The notes under the pieces: model-generated
What the model was told of the DNA's origin: nothing
Database searches by the model: none
The model's input: only the letters and a program-made list of their open reading frames with translations
Source of the DNA: Bacteroidota bacterium
GTDB taxonomy: Bacteria; Bacteroidota; Ignavibacteria; Ignavibacteriales; Ignavibacteriaceae
Assembly (NCBI GenBank): GCA_020161395.1
Contig: JAIUOE010000004.1
Location: 186,001-250,000, forward strand
Direction: 5' to 3'
DNA length: 64,000 bases
In this document: positions 54,601 to 62,654 of the stretch, in pieces
Position numbering within the stretch: the stretch's first letter is position 1
How the letters are laid out: the number at the start of each line of letters is the position of its first letter
Position numbers and translations under genes: made by a program

Positions 54601-55243
54601 TCCATCCTTCTCTATTTTTGTACTGGTTATCATGAAATTTAGAATCATAAACAGGAGATTTTACTTCTTTATGATCTTCATCAAAATACTTGTTTTGACG
54701 ATTTTCAGCATCGATATCCTCCTGATAAAAGTATAGATATTTACCCGGGTTCTTTGGGTCTGCTTGTCTCCGAATATATTTATGCCCAGGTCTTTCCTGT
54801 CCCTTTATAGACGCTTTTGGAGCCTCTGTAGGCTTGTTTTCAACAGGAGGGTTATTGATAACTGTTTGCGAATCAATTGATGGTTTTTGAGCTGTTGATT
54901 GTGGTTTCTTCCCAAATAATTTAGGAATCTTGAAACCAAATCCTTTTTTAAGGTCAGCTTGGCTGTTGTTCTCATATTGCAGAGACTTAACGAAGTATTG
55001 AGATAATATTTTTCTACCTGCCCGGTTTCCGTTTTCAAAATAAACTGTGTCAGCTGTGTAGGTGTGAATTTTACCAAATTTGGTGTTAATCCCCTTGCGT
55101 AACACATTATTGAGAGGGCGCTCCTCGATCAATCCGTTTTGATCATCGTAGATATAAATACTCAATCCATCCGTATATGCTGAATTATACCCACCGGTTT
55201 CAAAATTTGGGAGCACATAAAGTAAAATTTGATCTTCCATCAC
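51680..55243 (-). CDS. Polyvalent protein with DdrB/ParB-like nuclease-superfamily domain
   Basis: A 1187-residue protein. Residues about 1-110 form a small beta-rich domain that begins VLPNFETGGYN. About 140-420 has low-complexity linkers and short KNRE/YYNSRK motifs. About 455-530 is a strongly charged coiled coil (KRKELSFKLKQSMKEENAR onward). About 765-935 is the DdrB-type ParB domain (WEIVELEDVIASHDLSGA, GAPIVDPDYEVIGGNGRYLS). The GNGR loop is the key ParB-superfamily motif. Function in the host is unknown; related domains sit in anti-restriction polyproteins. It overlaps the MuF gene by 4 bases, so it is translated with head genes. Confidence 0.8.
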   Translation of the reverse strand: MMEDQILLYVLPNFETGGYNSAYTDGLSIYIYDDQNGLIEERPLNNVLRKGINTKFGKIHTYTADTVYFENGNRAGRKILSQYFVKSLQYENNSQADLKKGFGFKIPKLFGKKPQSTAQKPSIDSQTVINNPPVENKPTEAPKASIKGQERPGHKYIRRQADPKNPGKYLYFYQEDIDAENRQNKYFDEDHKEVKSPVYDSKFHDNQYKNREGWNPKEEKFGEKLDRILFKQGKNYEYDLGEGRKLVAKHNQTQPEDIRYFDSENEENFITDSDYAVENAEKDVNWMQTPEEILLNQINDKHGKQKGLLVYNKATKRHRFVHGDDDPKTEAGQWALKSYDYYNSRKPGVANSKSSQEEPDLFSDISEPVISNQNESKTKGKGLTIDESIDTIQANTHRIGDRIEVGGKSGVIEDMTGKIAILKDPSGKRHLVKIIGNQDTNKLYPENKKTYTPEAYKNWQQQQELKRKELSFKLKQSMKEENARKIAGEREMKRAKLEAERQVKNQQREAEKQTKVQEKAEQKKRKELGVLISRFEEEGLPVPEALERYRTTTDPARSMVDLLNSIEGLTEEQKQQALNLSGKQPEQVQARETSSPGSTRSRRTKKQKISEAERQRLLAEQDAHLTEQRAKSAKIQATPEYQKFKSLAESEGFKINLNPYIAVKTANVESFEFEFTREYDINSGVWKNRIANGPYREVQIEDGLSYPIDDIRDNKVYFTQTIDDPFNGIQTVSSSVPIEDLKKRNGSRIFEKTQDSKGIVSNRPMSVVLFSDNIKEYGQWEIVELEDVIASHDLSGAKNPSYTIVGAQNRNRSGSEDGKNITHSQANILNRALNMDFDFLSPSHMTAWDGAPIVDPDYEVIGGNGRYLSIAMHAIEQNRNEYKEGLKKSADFLGFNPDEIDKMKHPIAVRRLFVDKQRAEYLGPKSNQPKTEAETPEEEAIRYASTTPAETKKLVSSNLKGTVLRLSEKLKNAKSDRERDELMPTTRNILSSPAGYEIISRLLKDGVIQQEQLANFYNTKTKTLNRDHKGRVENILTHMYLPKIRHSWADLPDAVQEGITPAIAALFSIEDTKYSLSEDLGEALKLVSDYQINKANGSQDHPLTYARMKESGDIFEQTEGTSLDPNVRNLFLSIADDTATGIKSKLMNYAGAVNQLEEEGESILGMESTGDKNSIISDIFEIPDYES

Positions 55244-56298
55244 CTGCCCATTATTTCTTCTTCATAAAACTTTTGATGTGCTTCACGGTCTTCAAAGATA
55301 AACTTAACCTCACCGGTTTTTGAATCAATGTACTGCATATTAGGATTAAATTTAATCCATCTGCATCGACAATTTGGATGAAGTGGAATTACAGGCATTG
55401 CCCGCTCATTATGTTCTCTGTCGACCAAAGTGCTTTTTCCACCTGTAAAAACTGTACTAAGTCGTTTTCTTTTAGCTGTGCTTCGCCCGAAATTGCTTTT
55501 ACCTTCCCATATCTTGTTCTCCCACTTCTTTTCCTCTTCTGCTCGTTCTGCTCCGGTGAGTGTAGAGTATTCAACCCCGGGAGACTTTGTTACTTGATAG
55601 AGCTTTTTATCGATCAATTCTACACAATCAGGGCATGCGTCTGGCATACTTAAACCCATCACCCATGTTTCATCTGGCATTCGAGATATATATCCATCAC
55701 TATACGCTTTGTTTGTCTCATATACAGCAACTCGAACCCAATCACGATTTAATTCACCAACATCCTTAAACAACACTTCATTGATCCGTTTAAGGGCACC
55801 TGAGACACCTTCACGGCTCTGAATACAACCTGAGATAGCTTTCCTGACTTGCTTGATCGTTTCCTCGGTTGTGTTCGTTATATTAATACCTGCTTTTTCT
55901 TTAGCGAACTTAAGTGCTCTTACTTCAGCAGAGGACAATCCAAAACGCTTTCCTGTCTCTATTAAATCTGATGGAATATCCTTGACTAAATCGATTTTAG
56001 GGAGATTATCAAGTGGATTTAGTTCGTAGTCTGCCAAAACACGACCAAATATATAAGCTCTTGTCAGCCAAATATTTGCCTCCGGGAGCTTGTTCTCAAA
56101 ATACTGTCTGGTGAATTCATCTATGGCTTTCGCTTCTGAATATCCAACATAATCTTTGGTTTCCCAATCAACTTGAATCGCCATATAATCAGCAAGATCA
56201 TTATAGAATTTATCCGGGTTGAATAAATTATATAACATCCTCTCGATGAATGCCAATTCTTTCAGACTCTGTATTTTGCCATCGAGCGTATGAATCAT
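55240..56298 (-). CDS. Phage Mu gpF-like minor head (MuF/SPP1 gp7) protein
   Basis: A 352-residue protein with the MuF core. VRVAVYETNKAYSDGYISRM (about 188-207) is followed by ACPDCVELIDKK with a CxxC (222-225) and by IPLHPNCRCRW (305-314), the family hallmark. The N-terminal ~150 residues are helical. MuF proteins are packaged in the capsid near the portal and are often followed by, or fused to, effectors. Here the next four genes encode polyvalent effectors. The gene overlaps its neighbours on both sides by four bases. Confidence 0.9.
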   Translation of the reverse strand: MIHTLDGKIQSLKELAFIERMLYNLFNPDKFYNDLADYMAIQVDWETKDYVGYSEAKAIDEFTRQYFENKLPEANIWLTRAYIFGRVLADYELNPLDNLPKIDLVKDIPSDLIETGKRFGLSSAEVRALKFAKEKAGINITNTTEETIKQVRKAISGCIQSREGVSGALKRINEVLFKDVGELNRDWVRVAVYETNKAYSDGYISRMPDETWVMGLSMPDACPDCVELIDKKLYQVTKSPGVEYSTLTGAERAEEEKKWENKIWEGKSNFGRSTAKRKRLSTVFTGGKSTLVDREHNERAMPVIPLHPNCRCRWIKFNPNMQYIDSKTGEVKFIFEDREAHQKFYEEEIMGR

Positions 56299-56555
56299 TT
56301 TTCATTCTCTTTATGATACAATGAGGCAGTTTCGATGACCCTTTCAACCCACTCTTCGAGAATTCCTGTTCTTTTTGCCACAAATTTTATTAATTCCGGC
56401 ATGTTAAGTTTTGGTTCTTGTTTTACCGGAACTTGAATGTAAACCGGAACGGGTTCTTTTATCACACAATTTTGGTAATAGGTGTTTTGCTGTGGTTGTT
56501 CCTTTGGTTTTGATTCTGTTGAGATAAATTCATATCCGAATAATTTGATTAGCAT
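56295..56555 (-). CDS. Small hypothetical protein between portal and MuF genes
   Basis: An 86-residue protein with a Gln/Pro/Val-rich first half (PVPVYIQVPVKQEPKL) and a helical second half (MPELIKFVAKRTGILEEWVERV). No domain was recognised. It lies 10 bases after the portal stop and overlaps the MuF start. It is probably a head-assembly accessory, by position only. Confidence 0.6.
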   Translation of the reverse strand: MLIKLFGYEFISTESKPKEQPQQNTYYQNCVIKEPVPVYIQVPVKQEPKLNMPELIKFVAKRTGILEEWVERVIETASLYHKENEK

Positions 56556-56565
56556 GGCTTTTTCC

Positions 56566-58446
56566 TTACTTGATTTTTTGAAGTTCTTTTAAAATTTCGG
56601 GATCAACTTCTGCACCTTGGGCTTGGTGCTTCTTAATAAATTCAATTTCCTCCGGTGTCAACTGTTCATCTGTTTGATTATCTGGCGGATATTCTGCCTG
56701 TGAAGTTTCATCTCCCTGCGTTGCTGATCCCTGTGCGTCTGGTGGAATCTGTTCTGTTTGTGGTGGAATTTCTGAACCTGATGGTGTTATTCCCGGAGGG
56801 GATTGTTGCGCTGATTGTGCAGCTTGTAACTCTTGCTGTTGTGCTTGTTGCTCTTCCTGTCGTCTTTGGTTTAGATCGCTCATAACTGCATTGAATATAT
56901 TAGGGTTGTTAATCCCTTTTAGATCATAGATATTGACATCTCCAATTGTGTACTTTTGTGGTGCAATATCATTTTCTGCTAATACATCGTTAATGCTTTT
57001 TACAGTGGCTAATTCTTTATTTGTGAGCTCATGCCTCTTGTCTTTATCTTCTATCTCGAACCCGGTAAACTCAAGTTTTACATCCATACCGGTTATCTCT
57101 TGAAAGATGTTCAACCCTTCTTTATTTGGGCTGTTTAAGGTGTCCTGCATGTGTTTTAGAAAGATCTTTGCTCCCATATCTCGGGATTCTTTTATAATCC
57201 CGTCCGTGCTCTCCTGGAATAAGCTACTTTTTGAAACTGCATCCCCATAACTGCCGAGCGAAAGTTCACGAGGATCGGTTCCAGAGAGCCCGCAAAACAT
57301 ACTAAACAACAATGTCATGTACTGATGATACTCTAAATCTTTCGAGTTGCCTCTCATACCGATCCATTTCACATCACTTTTTTCATTGTTTAGGGCTATT
57401 GTTGGAAATCTATTTTGATTGTTTGCTCCTGACAGATAAGCTTAGAAGATTTTCTTGAGTTTTTCTAATGCGAGATTGTTCACCCCTCCCCCTGTAAATG
57501 CGAGAAGTCCGGGTGGTAATCGACTGTTGTTGAAGATACTAGCATTGACCTGCATTGCATTAACGATATTAACAACTAATCTCCACCCCTGTTCGACTAT
57601 GCTATTTCCCCGTTGCGCGGTTCTAAAGTCAGTTTTTGTGAAGAAATGCGACTTTCTAAGACGGTTTGAATCGAGTCCTGCAATTAGTTGATCTCTGTAA
57701 ACCAGAAGATAATCGGGTTCAGCTTCATTCTGCTCTTCCGGCTGTTTTCCCAGTAAGTGAATTAGTTCGTCAATATCTTCATACTTAATTCCGCCTTTGT
57801 ACTTGGGCTTTTTAATGACCGGCTTAAATAAGATCGGGTCTTGCAGGTGAACTCCTACAACCTTTCCAAGTCCGTTGGTTCTTATTTCAATAGTAATATC
57901 ATCAAGATCAAAGAAATCTGCATAAGCTGCGCCTAAGAATCGCCCAAAATTTGGAACGGTTTCATTCGCGGGATAGAATAAATTGTTTACTATTTTGATC
58001 GTCCATTCATCCAATACGCTCTTTTCCTGCTCACTCGGCTGATAGAATGGATTGCTAAATATCAACTTTGCCCCTCTGTTCACGAGACCCTCAGCCGGAG
58101 CATTCGACCACTGCACAAAATCCAGTCTTCGCTTATTCTTAATGAGTAACGCTGGTTCAGACTCTCCTAACCTTCGCAGTTGTTGATAGGACAGACCTCT
58201 GGTCTCATAATTGTAAAAAGTGTGATTACCAGCGTTGTCGTATGTATCTCCCTCAATCTCTTGAACCCATGCCAGTAATTCATCATTTAAATCCTTAGCT
58301 AATCTGGCCTGTTCTTGTAAATCAATCATCTTGGCGGCGACAAAGTCTCGACCTGTGCTATCATCTGCGGTATTAACAGGAGTGATGTTAATTGTCTCAC
58401 TCTCTAAATTAGGGTTAAGTTTGTGTTTTTCGTCCATTGTTTTCAC
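56566..58446 (-). pseudogene. Portal protein, interrupted by an in-frame TAA
   Basis: The frame from 58446 gives 334 residues of portal: EPALLIKNKRRLDFVQWSNA, FGRFLGAAYADFFDLDD, KSHFFTKTDFRTAQRGNSIVEQG and SRLPPGLLAFTGGGVNN. It stops at TAA 57442-57444. The same frame then continues AYLSGANNQNRFPTIALNNE, VKWIGMRGNSKDLEYHQYM, FCGLSGTDPRELSLG and a Gln/Pro-rich C-terminus to 56566 (627 codons in all, no indel). A single base change (for example GAA or CAA to TAA) explains it. The portal dodecamer needs both parts, so the gene is probably inactive. ATG 57372 could not give a working portal. The gene follows a promoter motif and lies downstream of the terminase genes. Confidence 0.82.
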
Positions 58447-58461
58447 TTATTTTTCGAAACC

Positions 58462-58505
58462 TGAAACTAATTTGAATCAGTCTGATTATTTGTGTCGTCT
58501 TTTTC
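58462..58505 (-). promoter_or_regulatory. Phage late promoter candidate for the portal/head module
   Basis: GAAAAAGACGACACAA on the minus strand (58505-58490), then after 20 bases TAGTTTCA (58469-58462). It lies in the 152-base gap between the small gene at 58599 and the portal start. No other gene is visible in that gap. Confidence 0.7.
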
Positions 58506-58598
58506 GATTTTCCACTACTTCAAGGGATTTTATTTAAAATTTGGTAATTATGAGGCGTACCGCATTTGAAAGTGCTGACATTTCTTAGTGGTCGATCT

Positions 58599-58871
58599 CT
58601 AAATATCTAACCGATGACCATTAATTAGATCTGATGAAACACGGTCTTGAACGGCACTTGAGTAATAATTCTCGGCAAAATCCTTGATTTCTATAAATTC
58701 TTCTTCGTTTAATTCTATCTGAAATTGCTCTTTAAATGCCTGAATAAAATTCTTTTCAAGTGGAGGAAACTGGCGTTGCCTGAAATCTGCTAAGATTGTG
58801 AAATAAGAGATTGAGATACTCGTCCATTGCTCATCTGTTAGTTCAGTTATTTCGTTTTGATAGATTTTCAC
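58599..58871 (-). CDS. Small hypothetical protein after the terminase
   Basis: A 90-residue, acidic, helical protein. It contains LTDEQWTSISISYFTILADF and FKEQFQIELNEEEFIEIKDF and ends with ENYYSSAVQDRV. Its C-terminal part resembles in composition the last ~60 residues of the adjacent TerL, which also ends in acidic helices closing on YAKEFYNY. This could be a distant duplicate, but it is only a composition-level resemblance. It ends in TAG. Confidence 0.55.
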   Translation of the reverse strand: MKIYQNEITELTDEQWTSISISYFTILADFRQRQFPPLEKNFIQAFKEQFQIELNEEEFIEIKDFAENYYSSAVQDRVSSDLINGHRLDI

Positions 58872-58883
58872 TTCAATCCTTAC

Positions 58884-60290
58884 TTAATAGTTGTAAAATT
58901 CTTTTGCGTACGATTTTATCTTTTGAAAATCATCTCTTGATAACGAGAGTTCTTCTTGAATAATTGGCAGATATTCATTTTCGGGGAGTTGATTTTGAAT
59001 GTATTTGTACTTTAGTTCCATGTAAGACTCACAGTAAATTTTAATAGTTTGTTCATTCAGGGATTTATCGAAACTTTTAAGGTTCCTTTCACTAACTCGA
59101 TCTTTCAGATGAGTAAATAGAGCGTACCTTATAGCATCCATAGTATGGTCGTAAAGTTTTACAGGTTCTTCCAAGAGTCTCTCATCTTTATCCTCTTTCC
59201 ATTTATAAGTGTTTACTTCTTTATTAATGTTAATATTTGAATTATTCGATATCAATTTTAATCTTTTGACAAAATTAATGCCCTCTTTAACATTTTTGAT
59301 TGCGGGTTTAATATTATAACCTGCCCGAGATATATCTTCTATCTTGTCCGGTTCCGCCGGGTCTCCGTATATGTCAGCATATTTTGGTATTTTAAGAGTC
59401 TCAAGCCTTGCAACTATATCAGAATTTGTGAGCTTCGATTCATACAGTAATTCGCGAAGATAACAGACCTGGTCTTTTATACCAATCTGTACTAACGCCG
59501 TGGGGTTGTTATAGCCAAAATCCATTCCAAATATCACCTCATCGAAATTTTTAGGATATGAAATGTCTGTTGGAAATGGATCGTATATTATTCCTTTGGC
59601 ACTTCCCCAATTTCCAAGAGTGTAAACCGTATAGAAATTGTGATCAATATCTTTGTAGGATTGAAGTTCTTGCCGATACTCATCATCGAGGAAAGGATTG
59701 TCAAGGTGATTACTACGAACTGTAGTTGTCCTCTTCTGTCGATCTGAAGTTATGTTGTCAAAGAAATAATCTTTTAACCAATGAAAGGGGTTGATGGGGT
59801 TGAAAGTCGTGATAATTTGTTTGTAGTAGGGTGTCTTCCCCCTTAGGCGGGTGTTTAACTGTAAAAAGTCACCCCGGGTTAATTCTGTTGCTTCTTCAAT
59901 CCAAATGCCTGTAATACCCTCAATTGATTTGATTTTTTCAACATCATCTAATCCGGAAAGAATCAACTTATTCCCATTTCCGCATCTGACCTCCATTAAG
60001 CTGTCAATGAATCGGAAGTAATTGTAAATTTGTAATTCCCGCGCTTTAACTTTTATGGTTTCATAAACTGTATTTCTTAAAGTTTTGGCAACTTTCCTTA
60101 CAATCAAGAACCTGTGAACTTTTTCATCTACCGGTTTTTCATTTAATGCTCTAATTAAAATTTTTTGTGCTGCAAAATGGCTTTTCCCGGAACCACCTCC
60201 TCCCATCATTACCAAATTTCTCTTTTTGTTCTGAAGCAGAGGGAAAAACTTTGGAACAAAAGGATTTATAATTTCAATTTCCCGACTCAT
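58884..60290 (-). CDS. terL: Terminase large subunit (PBSX/phage_terminase_3 type)
   Basis: A 468-residue DNA-packaging motor. The ATPase has Walker A GGGGSGKS at 30-37, Walker B IWIEEA at 129-134 with the catalytic Glu, and the coupling motif TTFNP (161-165). The RNase H-like nuclease follows: GMDFGYNNPTA with D257, IYGDPAEPD with D310, and DHTMDAIRYA with D381/D385. All metal ligands are present. It packages DNA into proheads through the portal. The C-terminal ~75 residues are an extra helical, acidic tail. The start lies inside the small subunit gene. Confidence 0.95.
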   Translation of the reverse strand: MSREIEIINPFVPKFFPLLQNKKRNLVMMGGGGSGKSHFAAQKILIRALNEKPVDEKVHRFLIVRKVAKTLRNTVYETIKVKARELQIYNYFRFIDSLMEVRCGNGNKLILSGLDDVEKIKSIEGITGIWIEEATELTRGDFLQLNTRLRGKTPYYKQIITTFNPINPFHWLKDYFFDNITSDRQKRTTTVRSNHLDNPFLDDEYRQELQSYKDIDHNFYTVYTLGNWGSAKGIIYDPFPTDISYPKNFDEVIFGMDFGYNNPTALVQIGIKDQVCYLRELLYESKLTNSDIVARLETLKIPKYADIYGDPAEPDKIEDISRAGYNIKPAIKNVKEGINFVKRLKLISNNSNININKEVNTYKWKEDKDERLLEEPVKLYDHTMDAIRYALFTHLKDRVSERNLKSFDKSLNEQTIKIYCESYMELKYKYIQNQLPENEYLPIIQEELSLSRDDFQKIKSYAKEFYNY

Positions 60291-60867
60291 TCTCTCCCGT
60301 CACAGTCTCATACTCAACTTCTTCAGGAGTAGGAGAAATCTTTATTTCCTGATTATTCTGCATTATGATGATATTAACACCACCCGTCTCAACCTCTTTT
60401 TCTCCCTGAAGTTTTAAACGGAGGCTGTACAGTTTCTCAACACTTAAAACAGTTCTTTCAAAATCCCTCGCACATTCAATTTTGATGTTAATTTTTTTCT
60501 TCCCCGTCACCGGATCAATTTCATATATTGTCTGCAATATTTCATCAGCAGTTTTCAAATAGCTGTCGATTTTTCGTATTGCTCTTGCCTTCATATTAAC
60601 AATGCGATTTTCAACTTTCGCATCGAGCTTTTTTGCTATTGATTTTTCCCGTGCATGTATCTTTCCGAGCCAATCTTCTTTTTGGCACCAATTAACGATG
60701 GTTCTGTAAGTTCGATTGAAGCGGCTTGCAACTTGTTCTAAAGTTCGATTATCCCCTAGAGCATAGTAAAACTCAAAAGCATTTGTTTTCTCGGTGGTTA
60801 AATTTTTCTTCCGATGTCCGTTTTTCGCAGTTCTATCTGTTCTGCCCTTGTTATCTGTTCGTGGCAT
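60274..60867 (-). CDS. Terminase small subunit-like DNA-binding protein
   Basis: About 197 residues from ATG 60867; an ATG at 60900 is also in frame but overlaps the upstream gene. A basic N-terminus precedes a helix-turn-helix (RTLEQVASRFNRTYRTIVNW). After it come KEDWLGKIHAREKSIAKK, an oligomerisation-type helical region, and an acidic C-terminus with EISPTPEEVEYE-like residues. It overlaps terL by 17 bases. Small subunits recognise the packaging site and activate TerL. The function is inferred from the HTH plus position. Confidence 0.75.
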   Translation of the reverse strand: MPRTDNKGRTDRTAKNGHRKKNLTTEKTNAFEFYYALGDNRTLEQVASRFNRTYRTIVNWCQKEDWLGKIHAREKSIAKKLDAKVENRIVNMKARAIRKIDSYLKTADEILQTIYEIDPVTGKKKINIKIECARDFERTVLSVEKLYSLRLKLQGEKEVETGGVNIIIMQNNQEIKISPTPEEVEYETVTGENESGN

Positions 60868-60871
60868 TGTA

Positions 60872-61282
60872 TTATTTTGAGTAACTAATCTCGAAGCCAA
60901 GTGAAAGAATGGAATAATAACAAACTATACTACCCGGAATAGAGAGCCAGTAGGAAACTGGGTCTGACGTGAAAAAACCTGAAGTGATAAAATTAATCAT
61001 ATCGAGGTTGATTGACAGAGCTATCGAAATAAATACAAGACTCATGCTTTTACAAAAATGCCACCCGTCTCTCAAGATACTTAATACTCCATGTGCAAGT
61101 TTGTTGTAGAAGGGATTCTGATATTCTTTGGCTGATGCATTCCACCATGAAACAAACCAATGATTTGGTCCTTCGAGAAGTTGTGGAAACCAAGTTTTTA
61201 AGTGTCCGCGTTTGATGGTTTCCTGTTCGCCGGTGAAAAGCCCGGAGAGAAATAAAAGGATTAAAGTTGCTAATGTTGTCAT
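60872..61282 (-). CDS. Membrane protein of unknown function
   Basis: A 136-residue protein. It has a hydrophobic N-terminal segment (LATLILLFLSGLFTG), a Trp-rich middle (KTWFPQLLEGPNHWFVSWWN), and two or three further hydrophobic segments (SLVFISIALSINLDMINFI, then SIPGSIVCYYSILSLGF). I do not recognise it. It is encoded just before the terminase genes, where Bacteroidota phages often have a short membrane protein. Confidence 0.6.
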   Translation of the reverse strand: MTTLATLILLFLSGLFTGEQETIKRGHLKTWFPQLLEGPNHWFVSWWNASAKEYQNPFYNKLAHGVLSILRDGWHFCKSMSLVFISIALSINLDMINFITSGFFTSDPVSYWLSIPGSIVCYYSILSLGFEISYSK

Positions 61283-61297
61283 TTTTTTGTCCTTTTC

Positions 61298-61534
61298 TTA
61301 AAATGGTGCGACTACATAAAAAAGTCCGGTGTAGGGGTTCACATGAAACAAATTTCTTTTTTGCATTTCAGAGTAACCATTCATTGCGCGAGGAATATTA
61401 ATCTCTAGACCTCGAGCAATTGTTTGTACAATCTCTTTTTGAGAAAATGAACCATACTTACTAAATAGTTGATCTCGAAACCCCTCCCAGTTGCCCGATT
61501 TAAGAGCTGATGCAAGTGTTGATTTATTCACCAT
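61298..61534 (-). CDS. Small hypothetical protein, basic helical
   Basis: The frame is open to 61660, but the first 42 codons lie inside the upstream gene. ATG 61534 (MVNKSTLASALKSGNWEGF) overlaps it by only 11 bases and is preferred; ATG 61552 is an alternative. The ~78-residue product contains QKEIVQTIARGLEINIPRAM. It has no known domain. Confidence 0.5.
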   Translation of the reverse strand: MVNKSTLASALKSGNWEGFRDQLFSKYGSFSQKEIVQTIARGLEINIPRAMNGYSEMQKRNLFHVNPYTGLFYVVAPF

Positions 61535-62030
61535 CGTGTTTAATTTTCTCATATTTAACGATATTGTGCTCGCTGACCCAAAACTCCTCCATTGTCTGGA
61601 GTTGGAGATATGTGATGTTATAGATGTATTTGTTGTGAGTAAACGAATAAATCTTCTCATTCACATAAAATTCTCCTTTTACTTCTCTCTCCTCGAGTGC
61701 TTGAGTATCCTTATTCGGTAACTGTAGTTTGAAGGTCAACTGATAGTATGTTTTATCCTTAAGTAAAGATCCGGGAAGAGTAACTTTCTTAACTTTTCCG
61801 AGTTCCTGATTTTTTTCTTTTAGAAATGACTCAACTTCCGGGATATGATAACCGTGTTTTTGTAACACTGAATAAGACTCTGAACCGTGTGATTTTGACA
61901 AGTTGACCACTAAGTACAAAGTACTTTCTTTCATCGGTTTACCGTCTCTACGAGCTATGACAGTAATTTCAGGATCGATGTTTTTTGCTTTATCGATAAT
62001 AAATTTTAACATGAACAATTTCGCTTTCAA
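61524..62030 (-). CDS. Hypothetical phage protein
   Basis: A 168-residue, Lys-rich alpha/beta protein: MLKFIIDKAKNIDPEITVIA, STLYLVVNLSKSHGSESYSV, VKKVTLPGSLLKDKTYYQLT, and EREVKGEFYVNEKIYSF. No domain was recognised. It sits with small genes upstream of the terminase and is separated from the gene before it by a 67-base AT-rich gap. Confidence 0.6.
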   Translation of the reverse strand: MKAKLFMLKFIIDKAKNIDPEITVIARRDGKPMKESTLYLVVNLSKSHGSESYSVLQKHGYHIPEVESFLKEKNQELGKVKKVTLPGSLLKDKTYYQLTFKLQLPNKDTQALEEREVKGEFYVNEKIYSFTHNKYIYNITYLQLQTMEEFWVSEHNIVKYEKIKHDGE

Positions 62031-62097
62031 TAATTTTTTAATATTCTCGTAATTACTATTTGTTTATAGTATTTATGAGCGACAACTTTGTTAACAT

Positions 62098-62286
62098 TTA
62101 ACTATTCTCTTCTTCAATTATTGGGATTGATCTAAATGAAAATATATTGGAAGCAATCCAAATCGTTACAGCCAGAATACAGTCCCAAAATATGTTTCTG
62201 CCCCGAACCTCGGGTTGATCGTAGGTTGAGAGTTTTATGAGCACCGGAATTCCATAGATATATCCTTGCTTTTCAATCTCCATCAT
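62098..62286 (-). CDS. Small hypothetical protein coupled to the DUF1874 gene
   Basis: A 62-residue protein with one hydrophobic stretch (NIFWDCILAVTIWIASNIF), possibly a membrane helix, and an acidic end. Its start ATG overlaps the DUF1874 stop (ATGA), so it is translated with that gene. No family is recognised. The coupling suggests a related role. Confidence 0.5.
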   Translation of the reverse strand: MMEIEKQGYIYGIPVLIKLSTYDQPEVRGRNIFWDCILAVTIWIASNIFSFRSIPIIEEENS

Positions 62287-62630
62287 GCCATCTGCTTTTG
62301 TTTAGCCTTAAAACTTACTTCCATAAATTCGTAATCGTTTTCCTGAAGATTTTCCCCCAATCTAAAGAATCGCCCTTCGATATATTTCTTCTTCAATACC
62401 AGAATTTGATCTCCTTCCTGATAACTGACAGCCTTTTTATTAATTCGAATTTTAACCCCGGAGTGTTTTTCGACATACTTGCAGACATCGGGATAACCGA
62501 TATAACTCCTTAAGGTTTGATTCTGTGCTGCTTCCTTTATCCGTTCGATCATATCGTGTTTGGATAACGATTTTACTTCGTACTGGCCTTCCTGATTAAA
62601 AAGCATGGTGTTAAGGATTATTACTCTCAT
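62283..62630 (-). CDS. DUF1874 / STIV B116-like protein (AcrIII-1 ring-nuclease family) with altered active site
   Basis: A 115-residue protein following the DUF1874 fold. It has an N-terminal strand RVIILNTMLFNQEGQYEVK, then SYIGYPDVCKYVEKHSGVK (42-60, where the family has SAIGHxxTAxxLSxLLGxx), RINKKAVSYQEGDQILVLK, and EGRFF. The family includes AcrIII-1, a viral enzyme that destroys cyclic tetra-adenylate and so blocks type III CRISPR. Its catalytic His (H47 in SIRV1 gp29) falls on Tyr46 here, and an expected Arg near LxxR is Lys82. It may thus bind but not cut a cyclic nucleotide. It is led by a short copy of the phage promoter motif. Confidence 0.65.
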   Translation of the reverse strand: MRVIILNTMLFNQEGQYEVKSLSKHDMIERIKEAAQNQTLRSYIGYPDVCKYVEKHSGVKIRINKKAVSYQEGDQILVLKKKYIEGRFFRLGENLQENDYEFMEVSFKAKQKQMA

Positions 62631-62654
62631 TGTTATTTTTGCTCGTTAGTTTAT

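Noticed and set aside
51680..55243. ParB-like partition gene or plasmid maintenance
   Set aside because: The ParB-like part is the DdrB type found in polyvalent proteins. No ParA and no parS-like repeats lie nearby.
35150..58446. Alternative genetic code (TAG or TAA read as an amino acid) to explain the stops in the amidase and portal genes
   Set aside because: TAA ends many phage genes here with the next gene starting at once (for example terL at 58884), and TAG ends others (58599 and 13103). Two different stop codons, one in each gene, fit separate nonsense mutations better.
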